Assembly (NCBI GenBank): GCA_015680685.1
Contig: MNCI01004358.1
Span: forward strand, 120,376 to 144,099
Direction of reading: 5' to 3'
Source of the DNA: Gnetum montanum
Taxonomy: Eukaryota > Streptophyta > Gnetopsida > Gnetales > Gnetaceae
DNA: 23,724 nucleotides
Position numbers and translations under genes: made by a program. This document shows positions 1-10,757 of the stretch, one piece after another. The notes under the pieces were generated by a model, which worked only from the letters and a program-made list of their open reading frames with translations, was not told the origin of the DNA and did not search any database. Numbering within the stretch: position 1 is the first letter of the stretch; each line of letters opens with the position of its first letter.

Positions 1-147
1 GCACGCCGCAACAGCACACACACATACTCACATTAACTACTAAGTTATTTGGAGGTATCTGGGCCTTGGTGTAGCCAGAGACCAGCAGGCACCTAAATCC
101 TGTTCGAGGACACTCGTTGGCGTTCGCGTCCCAAACGGTCGCCAACA
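1..147 (+). repeat. Left arm of a large inverted repeat (LTR-like end)
   Basis: The reverse complement of this stretch recurs at 17817-17965 with roughly 90% identity by eye; many of the differences are C/T or G/A. Both arms stop at the same point, GCCAACA here and TGTTGGC on the other side, so this is a defined element end and not a random break. The arm also contains a small internal stem (TTGGCG at 114-119 against CGCCAA at 140-145). TG...CA ends suit an LTR, but a terminal inverted repeat of a DNA transposon is not excluded. The repeat continues to the left beyond the window. Confidence 0.75.
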
Positions 148-188
148 CTATGGAGTTTGACCGGATCGCATGTGTTACGCTTGTATTC

Positions 189-246
189 GTATGGTTGAGT
201 GTAGGGGTACCTTGCCACTCATCAGTACCCCTACGTCCAACCATAC
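189..246. repeat. Strong hairpin, 22-nt arms
   Basis: Arms 189-210 and 225-246 pair at 19 of 22 positions around a 14-nt loop. The core of each arm is GTAGGGGTAC or its complement. It lies 40 nt inside the junction of the left inverted-repeat arm. A structured RNA element of a retroelement leader or LTR is possible; function is not known. Confidence 0.7.
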
Positions 247-970
247 AAATCATAACGCATTCACACACAATTGAGTTGAATTTCATGGACTCTATAGTTT
301 CTAGTACACTAGTCTTCTAGGAAGTGAACCTTGCCCTAATGATCATTCATTGCCTTCCCAATTACACTTGTGACGCACAAGGGTCTGGTTAAGTGTAATC
401 AAGGCATATTATTTTTATTGTTTTGTGTTTTATGTTCCTTGGTGCTTAGGGTTAAGAGATGAAGTAATTTAATAACTAATTTAATTTAACTAATTAACTA
501 ATCTCTGGGGTCCCACTTTCCATTACACGTCCTAAACACACGTATCCACTGTTGGGTTACCAAGTGCTATGCTATTGGGTGCATCAAGCAATAACACTAC
601 TAGGATTACCAAGTGAATATGTGTTTATGCTCGAAGTGGTCATACTTATGTGTTTAATCTATTCAGCTTAATTAATTAACTAATCACTTAAAGTATAATT
701 TAGCTTAACTAATGGAAAAATGAATGAAAATAATAAATGCATAAATAAATCATCAATCTATTCTAAGTGCTACAAGGTTTGATCAAAAGGCTCTTCTTTA
801 TTTCCATACACACTATTGTGGTTTAGATACAATAGTGCTCAAATAAAGATCTGTACACTTTTTGACTCCTACTGCAATCACTCAAAGAAATATTCTAACT
901 TTCAAATGGAAAAATTGCAAGATCTCTACTACTACTATGACTTGATGATCCTATAAGCACGACTATGAGC

Positions 971-984
971 TTGTATTTATAGTT
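971..984 (-). promoter_or_regulatory. TATA box, minus strand
   Basis: On the minus strand the sequence reads ACTATAAATACAAG, a good plant TATA element. No coding frame follows it in the next 800 nt, as expected of an LTR promoter rather than a gene promoter. The call rests on the motif alone. Confidence 0.4.
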
Positions 985-1356
985 TTTATTGTAGGGATGC
1001 ATTGATGAGGCCTCATAGATGTAGCAAACACTATGTTGATGCAACCGTGTCGATGGGGCAACACCACATAAATGGGGCCTCATTTACAGGGACCCATCAA
1101 TGTGACACTTTGACACTCATCGTACCCCCACAACTAAATAAAAAATTCTTCTCAAGTTCTTTTACAAAATTGGAAATGTATGAGATTATTAATTGACTTT
1201 TAACAAAACAAATTAACATAAAAAAACTGAGTGCCCAAGTGTACAAATCAATAAATTACAAAAATTGTGGTGTTCATAACACAAAATTGAACACCATGAA
1301 ATGACTACACAAAATTGGACAACACATACTCTGATAAATGAAGATAGTGGAGAAGA

Positions 1357-3620
1357 TTAGATAGTCCTAGGCAGTGAATTATTTTGAGGTTCTAAAGGAC
1401 CTTTGTTGGCTTTGGGAGTGTGTGCTAGTTGAGGAGAATGTGGCCATCCTACTACAGCTATAACCTTAGGTGAAAGGTGAAAGGAATCTAGTAATGCCTT
1501 CATCTTCTCCTCCTTACTCTGGGGATCATTCACAATCTGCGTGGCATTGCCAATGTCGGCTAGAATGAGGACATCCCATGAATATGGCATTATTAGAAAC
1601 ATCTCCTTTATGTTGATAAACCAAGTAGCAAACTGTTTATATTCGATATTGAATGCATTGACAACATTTTGTAGCTCTTAGTAGTCATTCATCCTTCTTG
1701 CTAGGTTCTCGATGGTAGATCTTTAATCAACATATTTTCCCTTGAGAACTTCAAGTTTAGTGTTTGTGACTACAAGCTTTTGCTTGGTGTCCTTGTAATT
1801 TTTGAACTCAACCTCATGCAAAAAATATGAGCTAGCCACTTCTTTCTTGAGTTTTAACCGTGGTCGTCTAATAGTTAACATGGATAGATTTACATATTGG
1901 AGATTGGTGAGCTCCATGTATTCCATCATCTCCTTAATTTGTAACTCCTTCATGTGGATTTTTACCTTGTTGTAGGAATCTATCCCATCAATGATGGGTT
2001 TCCACAATTCTTTTCCTTGTTGGAGTTGTTGAAGAGTTTCATTCACTTTTGTCTTTGCCAACTAGATGTGTTTTTCATTTACTTCTTTTTATAGATTGAC
2101 CTACTCTATAATGATCTTTGACTCTCTCAAATTTGAGAGCCTTAGATTTCTATGTGGCTACCTTGATCATAGTTTTCTAGTGAAGGGCATAGACCTCCTC
2201 CACGGAGAGGTTTGTATTTTCAGTTGCCAATCTTCTTAGTTTTATGTTTGCTCTGGCCAGTTGCTCCTACTATTCATGGATGAAGTTTGTTAATCATTGT
2301 TTATGATCATCAACATTATATAGGTGATGGTTCTTTATAGTCAATTGTACATTCTCCTGGTGGGTTTGATCGAAGGCCTTCTAAATTTTGTATTGTGTAG
2401 CCTCTGCCAAGGCTTTGTAGAACACAACCATCCCCATTGCATTCTAAACCCCTTTCGGTCTAGTATGAAGTTGTTTAATGCTTTATATTTTATTAATGCC
2501 AAGTTAAGAAATGCAAGATTAACAATATGTACTCTTAATTTGATAGCTTTAGTAGCCAAGTTTTCATTCAACACCTTGGTTATTTTGAGTTTTCCCTCCA
2601 AAATGATGTTCTTTCCCCTTGCCTCTAGCAACTCTAACTAGGTTGCAGTAATATTGTCTGAAATGTCAATGACATCCAGAAGTAGTTGCCTAGTTTCCAC
2701 CAGTCGATTCAATAGTTCTTCATCCTATGCTATGTTTATTTTGTTACTTGTGGTTCTTGTAGACCTTTGCACATCCTTTACTGTAGTGATATGTCTGGTA
2801 CAGATGCTATAGGTGCATTGAGCTTTTTAGTAATTCAGTTAATAACCATCTTTGTTGTTGTCTCCTATCCTTGGTGCTCCATCACTAATATTGTTTCTCC
2901 CTCATCTTTCTCCAAATGCATTGAGAAGGTCATGGTGTTCCTAGACATTTCTAGGACTATTATTCTACAAGAGATACTATGACCTCTCTGGTGGTAGGAT
3001 TCAACCTTGTGGGCAACTGTGTTCTTTAGGCTAAGAAAATGGATCCACCTCCACCCATCAAGCTAATTTTTTGAGCCATCTTATTTAGGTGACTCATTGC
3101 CAGTCTATACATGGATGAGTTCGTGCCACTCATGCCTACTCATTGCTCTTGTTCACTCAACATCCATTCTCAATGTTTGCACAGCTATTGGACTATTGCA
3201 GTGATATTTGGTATAGTTGTTTGAGTGGCAAGTGGAGGTGGTGGTTGCTACTCCTCTTCATGGATAGTTGTTATAAGCATATTATCTTTCATCATTTCTT
3301 GGAACATGCTTGACAACAGCATTAGTGTAACAGATTATTCCTTCCCTCCAAAATATTTTTCTAATGAGACATGGAAAGTGAAGTACCTTCCATGTTCACT
3401 TTTCTTTAAACTGCTTCTTCATATCTGAATAGATTAGTTTTGGAAGGTTGACAAGGAGTCTCCGACTTAGAGCAGCACATGCTTGAGCAGAAAAGATGGT
3501 GATTTTTCTTAGCTTCACCATGGAATTAAGGTGGAAGGTCACAATCTTGTAGTGGATCCTTTCTACTAGTGTGAGCATGTCAAACTCCTTGCAGTCAATG
3601 CCATAATATCATAGCATCCA
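1357..3620 (-). pseudogene. Broken coiled-coil-rich ORF, unknown family
   Basis: Reading the minus strand from about 3620 down to 1357 gives an almost continuous protein-like sequence of roughly 700-750 codons, broken by many TAG/TAA stops and at least one frameshift (near 2430-2450). The first part (about 3400-3578) contains a compact domain with FSAQACAALSRRLLVNLPKL. The middle and end are rich in K, E, L and Q with heptad-like spacing (for example EELLNRLVETRQLLLDVID near 2700 and QLQQGKELWKPIID near 2000), which suggests long coiled coils. The frame closes at a TAG at 1357. Most stops sit where a Gln codon (CAG or CAA) would be expected. It starts about 120 nt beyond the end of the left family-A LTR, on the same strand, so it may be the body of another element using that LTR. 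I recognise neither a gag, a protease nor a host family. Confidence 0.6.
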
Positions 3621-4380
3621 TTTTTTCTTAATGTTGGGATTTTATTGCATTAGGATCTTAGTGAGATTCATCCTTGCTTTTGACAACCCAAGTACTTCAA
3701 CAATAGCTTGTATCAAGTAGGAAACTTATAGTTACCAAAAACATAAATGGCTAGAATGGAACACTAAGAGGTTCATGGGTGCACAACTTTGACCTCACGT
3801 TCACATGAGGGCTTACTAGAGGAGGAGATGGGATGTCCAGAATGGTCTTGTCAATCAAACAGGGACTTATGAAATGTAATGTCATAACGGTGCTAAGTAT
3901 TTGCATGGTGTTCATCGTGTTAATGGTGGTGAGCGTAGTTAAGGGTTTTCATTGAAATCAAAAGTGTCAATGGATGATTACGTGCAAAAATTGTAAAAAA
4001 TGCAAGTAAAATGCTAGAATGCAAATAAAATGCTAAAAATGCACAAAGGTAAAGTGAGAGAGAAAGTGGCACCATCCCAAATGGGATCAAGTGTAGTTAA
4101 CCACAAATAGGATGAGGAAGGTATGCAGTGTAGAACAGGCATAGTAGACAACATAATCATAGTCTTGGGGTGTCTGGCCATGAACATGAACATTCTACCA
4201 TAGTGTTTGTGCTTGCTAGGTTGGTCATCATGGGGTGTAGTGTATTGTGAGGGATTACAATGAATTATGATGATGTGCGAATGCACTCACTTGCTCAGAT
4301 GCCAAATGCGCTTTAGGAATGCAAAATGCCAAAATGCCAAGCTTCCTTCGAATTTTCCAACCCGTAAAATGTAGAGGATA

Positions 4381-4395
4381 GGGGTATTTATAAGG
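4381..4395 (-). promoter_or_regulatory. TATA box of left family-A LTR
   Basis: The minus strand reads CCTTATAAATACCCC. The same element is found at the equivalent place in the other two family-A LTRs (10795-10812 and 17593-17610), followed on the minus strand by the same downstream block. Conservation at one alignment position in three copies supports this as the LTR promoter. Confidence 0.7.
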
Positions 4396-4795
4396 CTAGG
4401 GTTAGTGCAAAATGTAGATTGATTACCACATGGTAGTGGGATTGTTGGGACTACGCTACACCCAACTATGCTCTCCACTGAACTAAATGGTGTTATGTCC
4501 TAGTGTGCTCCAATGGACTCTGCAAGATTGTCAAACTATGTCTATGTTGCTAACTACATGTTTGTGTGCCAAAGAAACCACAATGTACTTGAAAAAAATG
4601 TAAAAAATGAAAATCTAGAGATTATTCTTTAGGATTACACTCTTCACTATCTCAAGTGGTGTCAAGCGTAGTTACAATTTTGGGATAAACTAGGATGCTA
4701 AAAACATGAATGCTACTTGCTGAAGCTGTTAGAGTTGATGTGAATGCTGGTGCTATGTTGTGGAGATCTTTAGAGGTTTTTTGGCATGTCTATGC

Positions 4796-5470
4796 TTGAC
4801 TATGCTCTAGACTGAGGGAGAGCGTAGTCCTAGACTTGGAAAAATTATGGGCCATGTGCTGACTATGCTCCCAACTAGGGATGAGCATAGTCCTAACACT
4901 TAAAGAAATTTCTACAAAAATCAAGCTTCCAGTTGACTATGCTTGACTATGCTCCAAGGTAGTGAAGAGCATAGTCTCAACAATTAGAAAAAACTACCAA
5001 AAATTAAGCCTTCAATGCTGACCATGCTTGACTATGCTCCAAGGTAGTGGAGAGTGTAGTCTCAGCACTTAGCAAATCTACCAAACTATTTCTTCAATTC
5101 CAACTAGGCTTGACTATGCTCCAGTGTAGTGGACAGTGTAGTCTCTGCCAAACTAGTTCTTCCATGCCAACTAGGCTCTGCAACTACTGGCTTGACACTT
5201 AGGAAAACTTACAAAACTAGCCTATGGTGTTGACTACACTCTCTACTGAGTTGACTATGCTCTCGTGCAGTGGAGAGCATAGTTCCAACACTTAGAAAAA
5301 TCTACAGCTTCTTATGTCATGCTGACACTTAGGAAAAATTGTAAAAAAAATTATCTTTAGAGCTAACTACACTCTCTGCTAAGCTGACTATGCTTTGATG
5401 CAATGGAGAGGGTAATCCTAGCACTTAGAAAAAAATTTTCTAGCGTTAACACTTAGAAAAATTTTTAGTT
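4796..5470 (-). repeat. Minisatellite whose units form hairpins, in LTR U3
   Basis: Units of about 60-90 nt carry GACTATGCTC followed 12-13 nt later by GAGCATAGTC or a close variant, so many units fold into a 10-bp stem. Clear arm pairs are 4798-4807/4820-4829, 4861-4870/4883-4892, 4945-4954/4967-4976, 5030-5039/5052-5061 and 5253-5262/5274-5283. Each is usually followed by a (C)ACTTAGAAAAA spacer. On the minus strand the array lies 0.4-1.1 kb upstream of the TATA box. The middle LTR has only a short, different array here (10960-11029), which explains much of the length difference. Confidence 0.8.
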
Positions 5471-6870
5471 GAGAAATGGTAGCCTAAATTTGGTGGTGTT
5501 TCTTTGGCCCCTCTTTGTTGATGTCTAGAGGAGTGGCCTAATAGACATCAACAAAGAATTGAAAAACACTATAGTAGGCTTAGAACTAACATCAGTTTTC
5601 CGTATATGGTTGAATGTCATTTCACCATGCTCAAGAGTGTTGTGGATAGTGGTATGCAAGGAGGTAAAGGGTGTAGGTAGAATACTAGGAATAGCAGGGG
5701 AAATAAGGTGCAAATAGGATATTAAGATGTGAAGTGTGGAGTCATCATGGTTGGCAATGACCATGGCACCAAGGTGGCTTATCTCTGAAAATGTTGACCT
5801 CTCATTGAAATGCTCATGAGAGAGTCAAAGTGGACTTAGGACATATTCAATTGCAAAATTGTAGCATGTTTAGAGTGCTTTGAGGATGTGCTTTTCCCCT
5901 TTTTTCTCTTTGGGTTTCTTTTGAAGATAAACCTTCTTTGGATTCTACACAATGCTAACTACTAATTGAAAAATGCTTTCCATCAGGGAAATGTGCCATA
6001 GGATGGACTTTACATTAATGCTTGTGAAACCACATTGCATCTATGGGATAGGTGTTTCCTCTCCATGATGACTTGTGTTACATCTGCCTGGGCTTTGATC
6101 AGCCAATAGAGGCTCCCCATGGGACAACTTATATTATGCCTACCTTGGGTTCTATGGTTGGCTCATAGAGGGTGTTGTGTGGTCACAACACCTATGTGTC
6201 TAAGGGTTTTATAGTTTTGATCATGTAGGGTAATGCATACGGTATGGGTGCATAGGGATGGACATGAGTAAGTTGTAATGGTGATAGTAGGGATGTGCAA
6301 TCTTGAGAGGCCCAACTAGCCTAATCATGCACATTAGAGCGATGTAGTAACTTGTTGTTGCAATGAGATGCACCTTTACATGACTGCCTCAAGGCTTTGT
6401 CCTACAAACACAACTTTGAGAAGAAAAGAAGACCACAAAACAGATAATGCAAATAAAATGTTAGGGGCAAAAAATTCTACAAATGCTCCAATTGTTTCAT
6501 GGATGGAAAGTTCTTAGAAAACTAGAAAAATGGTGGGAGGTGATAATGCTATAGGTTCTTGAGACCTTGCACTAACAATAAAAGCTTATAAAACTAGAAA
6601 AATGGTAAGGAACCATGAGACTGTAGGTTCTAGAGAGCTCGAACAATGGTAAGAGTCCAAAGATCAGCAAAATGGTGGGGGCCATAATGCTGCAAATGCT
6701 CCAAAGGCTAATCCAATGGCCAATACTCCATCTTGGAACTAGAGTATCCTTGCTTGCATGGTATAAAGAAGTGGGGGGAATGGCAAATAAGTTAAAATTA
6801 TTCTTGCTTACTTGCTCACAGAACCATGCATGATTGATGACAAACACAGGTTAAGGTTTTGGTAGACTGT

Positions 6871-7275
6871 GGCATGCTAGTTTATAGTCCTAGCATATTG
6901 TTGTGTGCTAGTTTAACGTCATAGTGGATGAATGCTCTTGTGTTAGTTTAACATCATTACCCTAGAATGAGCTATTGTGTTAGTTTAACATCATGACCCA
7001 ATGATGAGTTGTTGTGTCCATCTAACATCATGAACCAATGATGAGTTGTTGTGTCCATCTAACATCATGAACCAAGGATGAATGTTGTGCCAATTTAAAG
7101 TCATGGTAGACAAGAGGTTGTTTCTATGCTAGTTTAATGTCATAGAAGATAGATGTTGTGCCATTTTATAGTCATAAAGGACTTTTCTACACTATTTTAT
7201 AGTCATAGCAGACTTGCTCTGCTATTTTATAGTCATAGCGGACTCCTGTGCCAATTTATAGTCATAGTAGAGTTG
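6871..7275 (-). repeat. 30-37 bp minisatellite at LTR edge, about 12 units
   Basis: About 12 imperfect units have the core GCTAGTTTAATGTCATAGC followed by a variable GAC...TTGT tail. Unit starts include 6871, 6905, 6942, 6979, 7016, 7053, 7089 and 7126. Two neighbouring units (7016-7052 and 7053-7088) are almost identical, which shows local expansion. The same motif forms a shorter array at the same edge of the middle LTR (12312-12512) and an in-frame 30 bp repeat in gag (15737-15856). Confidence 0.85.
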
Positions 7276-7311
7276 TGCTTACCTTGCTGTGTTGAGATGC
7301 AATACTACATG

Positions 7312-8460
7312 CTAGGAATAATAAGGATTTAGGTACAAATGATTCACAGGATTGGTAAATTCATTGTTATCTTGATCAGCAAGCTTGAATGCTCCATTGT
7401 TGTAAGCTTTAGTGACTAAGAAAATCCCTTCCTAGTTGGTTGAGAATTTGTTCATAGGTTCATGAATGACCTTGAGAACTAGGTCCCCTTTCTTGATTGG
7501 GTGTTGATGCTTTTTGTGATAGTGCTTTCTTCGTTGCTTTTCTTGGTACCATTTGATGCAATCAAGCATTTATATGTGCTCTTTCTTTATTGAATCCAAG
7601 TCTATGATTCTCAACTTGTTGTTCTAATATTCATCAATGAAGTTCAAGAGGATTACGCAGAGTGATGGAACTTGGAATTCAAGTGGCAAAATTACTTCAA
7701 ATTTGTAGAGAAGATTGTAAGGCATGTTACCTATTGTTGTTTGTTGTGTTGTGCAGTAGGCCTAGAGTGCGTAGACTAACTGCTTATGCCATCATTGTTT
7801 TTCATCACTCAACATCTTCTTCAAAAGGTTGATAATGACTTTGTTTGTTGCTTCCACTTGGCCATTCACTTGAGGGTATCATGATGATGAGAATGAATGT
7901 TTGATACCAAAGTGCTCACAAAAGGCTTTGGTTTCAGTGTTGCTAAATTGTGGCCCATTTTCTATAAGTATGGTCATGGGTAAACCAAAACAGGTAATTA
8001 TGTTATAAAGGAAAAATTTACAAACTTGTTGCAATGTTTTCTTCCTAAGGGGAATAGCTTCAACCCACTTGATAAAGTACTCAGTTGCAGTTATGAGGAA
8101 GCTATGCCTTATGGAGGACTTAGGTGTTATAGGCCTAATGATATCTAAGCCACAATGTTGGAATGGCCATGTGATTTACATTATGTGCAGTTTGGTTTGT
8201 GGCACATGCATTAAGGTATCATGCAATTGACACATGTTACATGTTTTAACCTTGGAGATGTAATTGTGCTCCATGTAGGGCTGATAATAGCCTAATCATC
8301 TAATTTTTTCTACCATTGCCCTGGGTGCTATGTGACATCCATAGAGTCCCTCCTAGACTTGCTCAATGATCATTTACACTTAACTATTGCGCATGTAGGT
8401 TAGTAATACGCCATTGTAGAATCTGCAACATAAGTTTTTTATCACCCATGATGACGTACT
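7312..8460 (-). pseudogene. Integrase of element A1 (Ty3/gypsy, Tat-like), decayed
   Basis: On the minus strand the order is: an HHCC-like zinc region (8460-8200, with EGLYGCHIAPRAM and CNMCQ), the DDE core (GLDII near 8130; ILIENGPQF near 7965; GQVEATNK near 7850), then the C-terminal region with GDLVLKVI near 7480 and ending ...NHLYLNPYYS at the TAG at 7312-7314. A normal enzyme cuts LTR ends and joins them to host DNA. The second catalytic Asp (usual SDNG or TDNG) is Glu here (IENG), and there are several stops and a frameshift near 7645, so it is dead. The stop codon sits 2 nt from the LTR, leaving no visible polypurine tract. The C-terminal motif style (GDLVLK...) and the neighbouring RNase H place it in the Tat-like group; this is by motif memory, not by a tree. 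Confidence 0.9.
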
Positions 8461-9180
8461 ATCATGATCATTTACACACTACATATTTTTGAGTAGCAAT
8501 AAATTGGTATGGAGGCTCATCTTGTAGAAGTTATGCTTTAATTTCATTGTACCACTATCTTGCATGGGTTATGCTAACTATGGATATGGATGCAATATCA
8601 GTGGTTTTTGTGATAAGCATAGTGCAATCTATCATTGAGGTGCACAATGCACAGGACATGTCTAGTGCAATGCTTAAGAAAAATGTTCCTAAGACATCAG
8701 CTATGATATTCTCATTATAGGGAATGTATTAGACATTTGTTGTTGAGAACTATTTAAGCAAGTGCTTTGTTAGGTCATAGTAAGGTTGTAAATGTTGGAA
8801 CTTACAACTGTAAACCTCTATTACCAACTGTGAATCACCTCAGATTGCTAGGTGTGAAATCCCAAGGTTGTATGCTACAAGGACATCTTGGAGGAGACCT
8901 TCATACTCTACCATGTTGCTAGTGCAAGGGAATGCAAAATGATATGCGAAGGGTTAGATCTCCCTAGAAGGTAATGTGATAACAGTAGTAGTGCTACCTC
9001 CTTGAAAGGTTGAAGCCCCATCAAAATGTAGGAATCCCTCAAAGTTATCAAGCACTTGCTTAGTGCTACTGACATGCTCATCTAGGAATTCTAGATCTAT
9101 AGGTGCTTTATCTTTGATAGGCAAAGCTATGAGTTGTGAAGCTATAGCTTGACCATTGGTTGAGGTTTGTGCAATGTAAT
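8461..9180 (-). pseudogene. Additional RNase H domain of A1, decayed
   Basis: Minus-strand reading gives the expected motifs of the second, archaeal-type RNase H that plant Tat elements carry: LHFDGAS near 9020, MVEYEGLL near 8910 and GDSQLVIE near 8840, i.e. the Asp, Glu and Asp of the active site in order and at normal spacing. The region then runs on towards the integrase zinc region. Single stop codons interrupt it (for example just before GDSQ). RNase H removes the RNA strand of the RNA/DNA hybrid during reverse transcription. The active-site residues are still visible, unlike in the protease and integrase, but the frame is not open. Confidence 0.85.
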
Positions 9181-9960
9181 GTAGGTCAAACTCTACTATT
9201 ACTACTTTTCATTTTGTAATATAGCTACTTTTGTGGTTTTTCATTGTAATTGCTTGGAGTACATTATTCTTGCAAATGATGTTGACACGATTGTCGAAAA
9301 GACAATGCCTCCATTTCTTGAGCGAAAAGAATAAGGCTATGTAATACTTTTCTAAATCAGTGTATTTTGCTTCATGGGCTACTAACGCATAGCTTAAGTG
9401 GTAGATCAGGAATTCTATGCCATCATCTCACTTTTGGCAAATTAAAGAGGCAATGGATGTGTCAAAGGTAGCTATCTCCTTGCGGAGGATGAACCATAGG
9501 AAGTTGAGCTAGCTCTTACTTAAGATTGTCAAATGCTTGTTGGCATTGAGCTATCCACTCAAAGTGGGCTCCTTTCCTGAGAAAATGTTGCATTGGCTAT
9601 AGCTTGTCAGTTAATTATGTGATAAACCTATGTATGAACTCTAATCTACCCTATAACCCTCACAGCTTCCTAAGGTTAGCTGAAGGTGCTAAGTTGGTTA
9701 TGGCCTTAAACTTGTTAGGGTCTACACATATTCCTACTTCAGATACTACAAAACCAAGCATGTGCCTTATTCTAATACTGAAAACACATTTCCTAGGATT
9801 CAACCTAAGATCATATTTTAAGTAACATTTAAGCACTATGTCCAGATCATTTTCATGGTCTTGAGCTACTTTGGACTTAATTGCTATGTCATCAACGCAA
9901 TCATTAAGTAAGCTTAACATGTAATTGCTAAAATGTATGTCATTACGTGCTAGTAAGTTG
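9181..9960 (-). pseudogene. C-terminal RT and first RNase H of A1, truncated
   Basis: The RT part (about 9960-9480) shows the catalytic box as NDCVDDIAIKSK (usual YVDD, so Tyr is Cys), then YDLRLNPRKCVF and LGFVVSE, which are standard for Ty3/gypsy RT. It is followed by KGAHFEWIAQCQQAFDNLK and the first RNase H-like region (for example AKYTDLEKYYIALFF near 9330). The fingers and palm N-terminal to the TYQR-like motif are missing: coding similarity stops at 9960, where the middle LTR begins. A frame change and stops occur around 9920-9950. The missing N-terminal part is not found elsewhere in the window. Confidence 0.9.
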
Positions 9961-10657
9961 TGTAGCATCTGAAAACGTTAGTGGCTGGAACACCAAGAGG
10001 TTATCAGGCACATAGCCTAACCCCAAATCCATGTGAGGGTTGTGCCAGAGAAAATGAAAATAAGGTGCCCTAAATGGTCTTGTCAATCAAACAAGGACTT
10101 ACGTGGTGTTAAAATGATCATGTGTGAAAAGAGTTTATACCATGTTATGTGTAGGCATCGGGTACAACTCGTAGCAAGATGTCCTAGCCTAAGAACAATG
10201 ATGCGAACACGCAAATATGTATGAAATAGTAAGAAAGTACAAGCATTACACTAAATGCCAAAGAGAAATGCTTGAGAAATGCAATAGAATTTAAGAATGG
10301 TAGTGCATGTCCCAAAAGAGGGAGCATGGTTAATTCACAAAGGTATACACAGTGTACCATAGGCATAATGGGAGTGTAGTCATAGCCTCGGTGGTGTTGG
10401 GTCATGAAGTTTGGCGCTCGTCATGATGAACTGTGCCTACCAGGTTGGCTACTCTGATGTATCGTGCAATGTTTTGGAGGGCTACAATGGGGTTGCAGTG
10501 CACTGTGATGTGTAACTTTGCCTCTCTGCTGATGTGGTGTGCTCTAGGTCTTGTTCACCGATGGAGCTCAGTGTCAAGATCCAAAAATTCCAAATGCCAA
10601 GTGCATAAATAGGCTCACATCCAAGGAATGCCAACCACTTGGGAATGCTAACAGTCT

Positions 10658-10757
10658 AGGAATGTAACCACTGGGAGATGCCAACATTTAAGGAATGCCA
10701 ATGGTCAAGGAATGTAATCGCTAGGAGATATCAACATTTAAGGAATGCCAACCCTTG
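10658..10757 (-). repeat. 50 bp tandem duplication downstream of the LTR TATA box
   Basis: 10658-10707 and 10708-10757 are two copies of a 50 bp unit that begins AGGAATGTAA and contains CAACATTTAAGGAATGCCAA. The right LTR has a single unit at the same place (about 17513-17560). The block lies in the transcribed part of the LTR, just after the TATA box on the minus strand, and is surrounded by more GGAATGCCAAC-like repeats (10622-10790). Confidence 0.8.

Larger units (their letters stand above)
148..1356 (-). other. Non-coding LTR-like stretch, no gene seen
   Basis: I find no credible coding region in these 1.2 kb. The DNA is AT-rich, with runs of TTAATTAA-like sequence around 460-700, a strong hairpin at 189-246 and a minus-strand TATA box near 975. 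A second small stem (TGGTGTTCA at 1268-1276 against TGAACACCA at 1288-1296) lies near the right side. The promoter-like element, the absence of a reading frame and the position beside a broken minus-strand frame suggest a diverged LTR or 3' non-coding part of a retroelement, but I cannot define both ends. Short open frames here (for example 895-1083) show no family features. Confidence 0.4.
3743..7309 (-). repeat. Family-A LTR, left copy (3' LTR of A1)
   Basis: This 3.57 kb block aligns along its length with 9961-12543, and its left third also with 16808-17816. Shared landmarks are the stretch with TCAATCAAACAGGGACTTA (3856-3874), the TATA box near 4388, the block near 5490-5640, the stretch with TCCTACAAACACAACTT (6401-6417), and the repeat array at its right edge. 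Its right end, on the minus strand TGTAGTATT, matches the inverted complement of the family's other terminus (AATGCTACA). The left terminus has diverged and is placed by alignment. It is about 1 kb longer than the middle copy, mostly because of expanded minisatellites. Integrase of A1 stops 2 nt before its right end. Short open frames inside (4014-4286, 5525-5764, 6572-6847) are not conserved in the other copies and are not called as genes. Confidence 0.8.

Noticed and set aside
117-320. Open frame of 67 codons on the plus strand
   Set aside because: It covers the hairpin and the end of the left inverted-repeat arm; no family features and composition is that of non-coding DNA.
2324-2982. Plus-strand open frames with hydrophobic stretches (2324-2641, 2767-2982)
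   Set aside because: They are the antisense of the coiled-coil frame; the hydrophobic look comes from reading Lys/Glu-rich codons in reverse.
4796-7275. Regularly repeated units that might suggest a CRISPR array
   Set aside because: Units are imperfect and vary in length, there are no unique spacers of constant size, and the setting is a plant LTR.
9660-9968. Reading the RT frame as continuous into 9961-9968
   Set aside because: The last 8 nt (TGTAGCAT) are the LTR terminus and recur at the right LTR (16808-16815), so the coding part stops at 9960.
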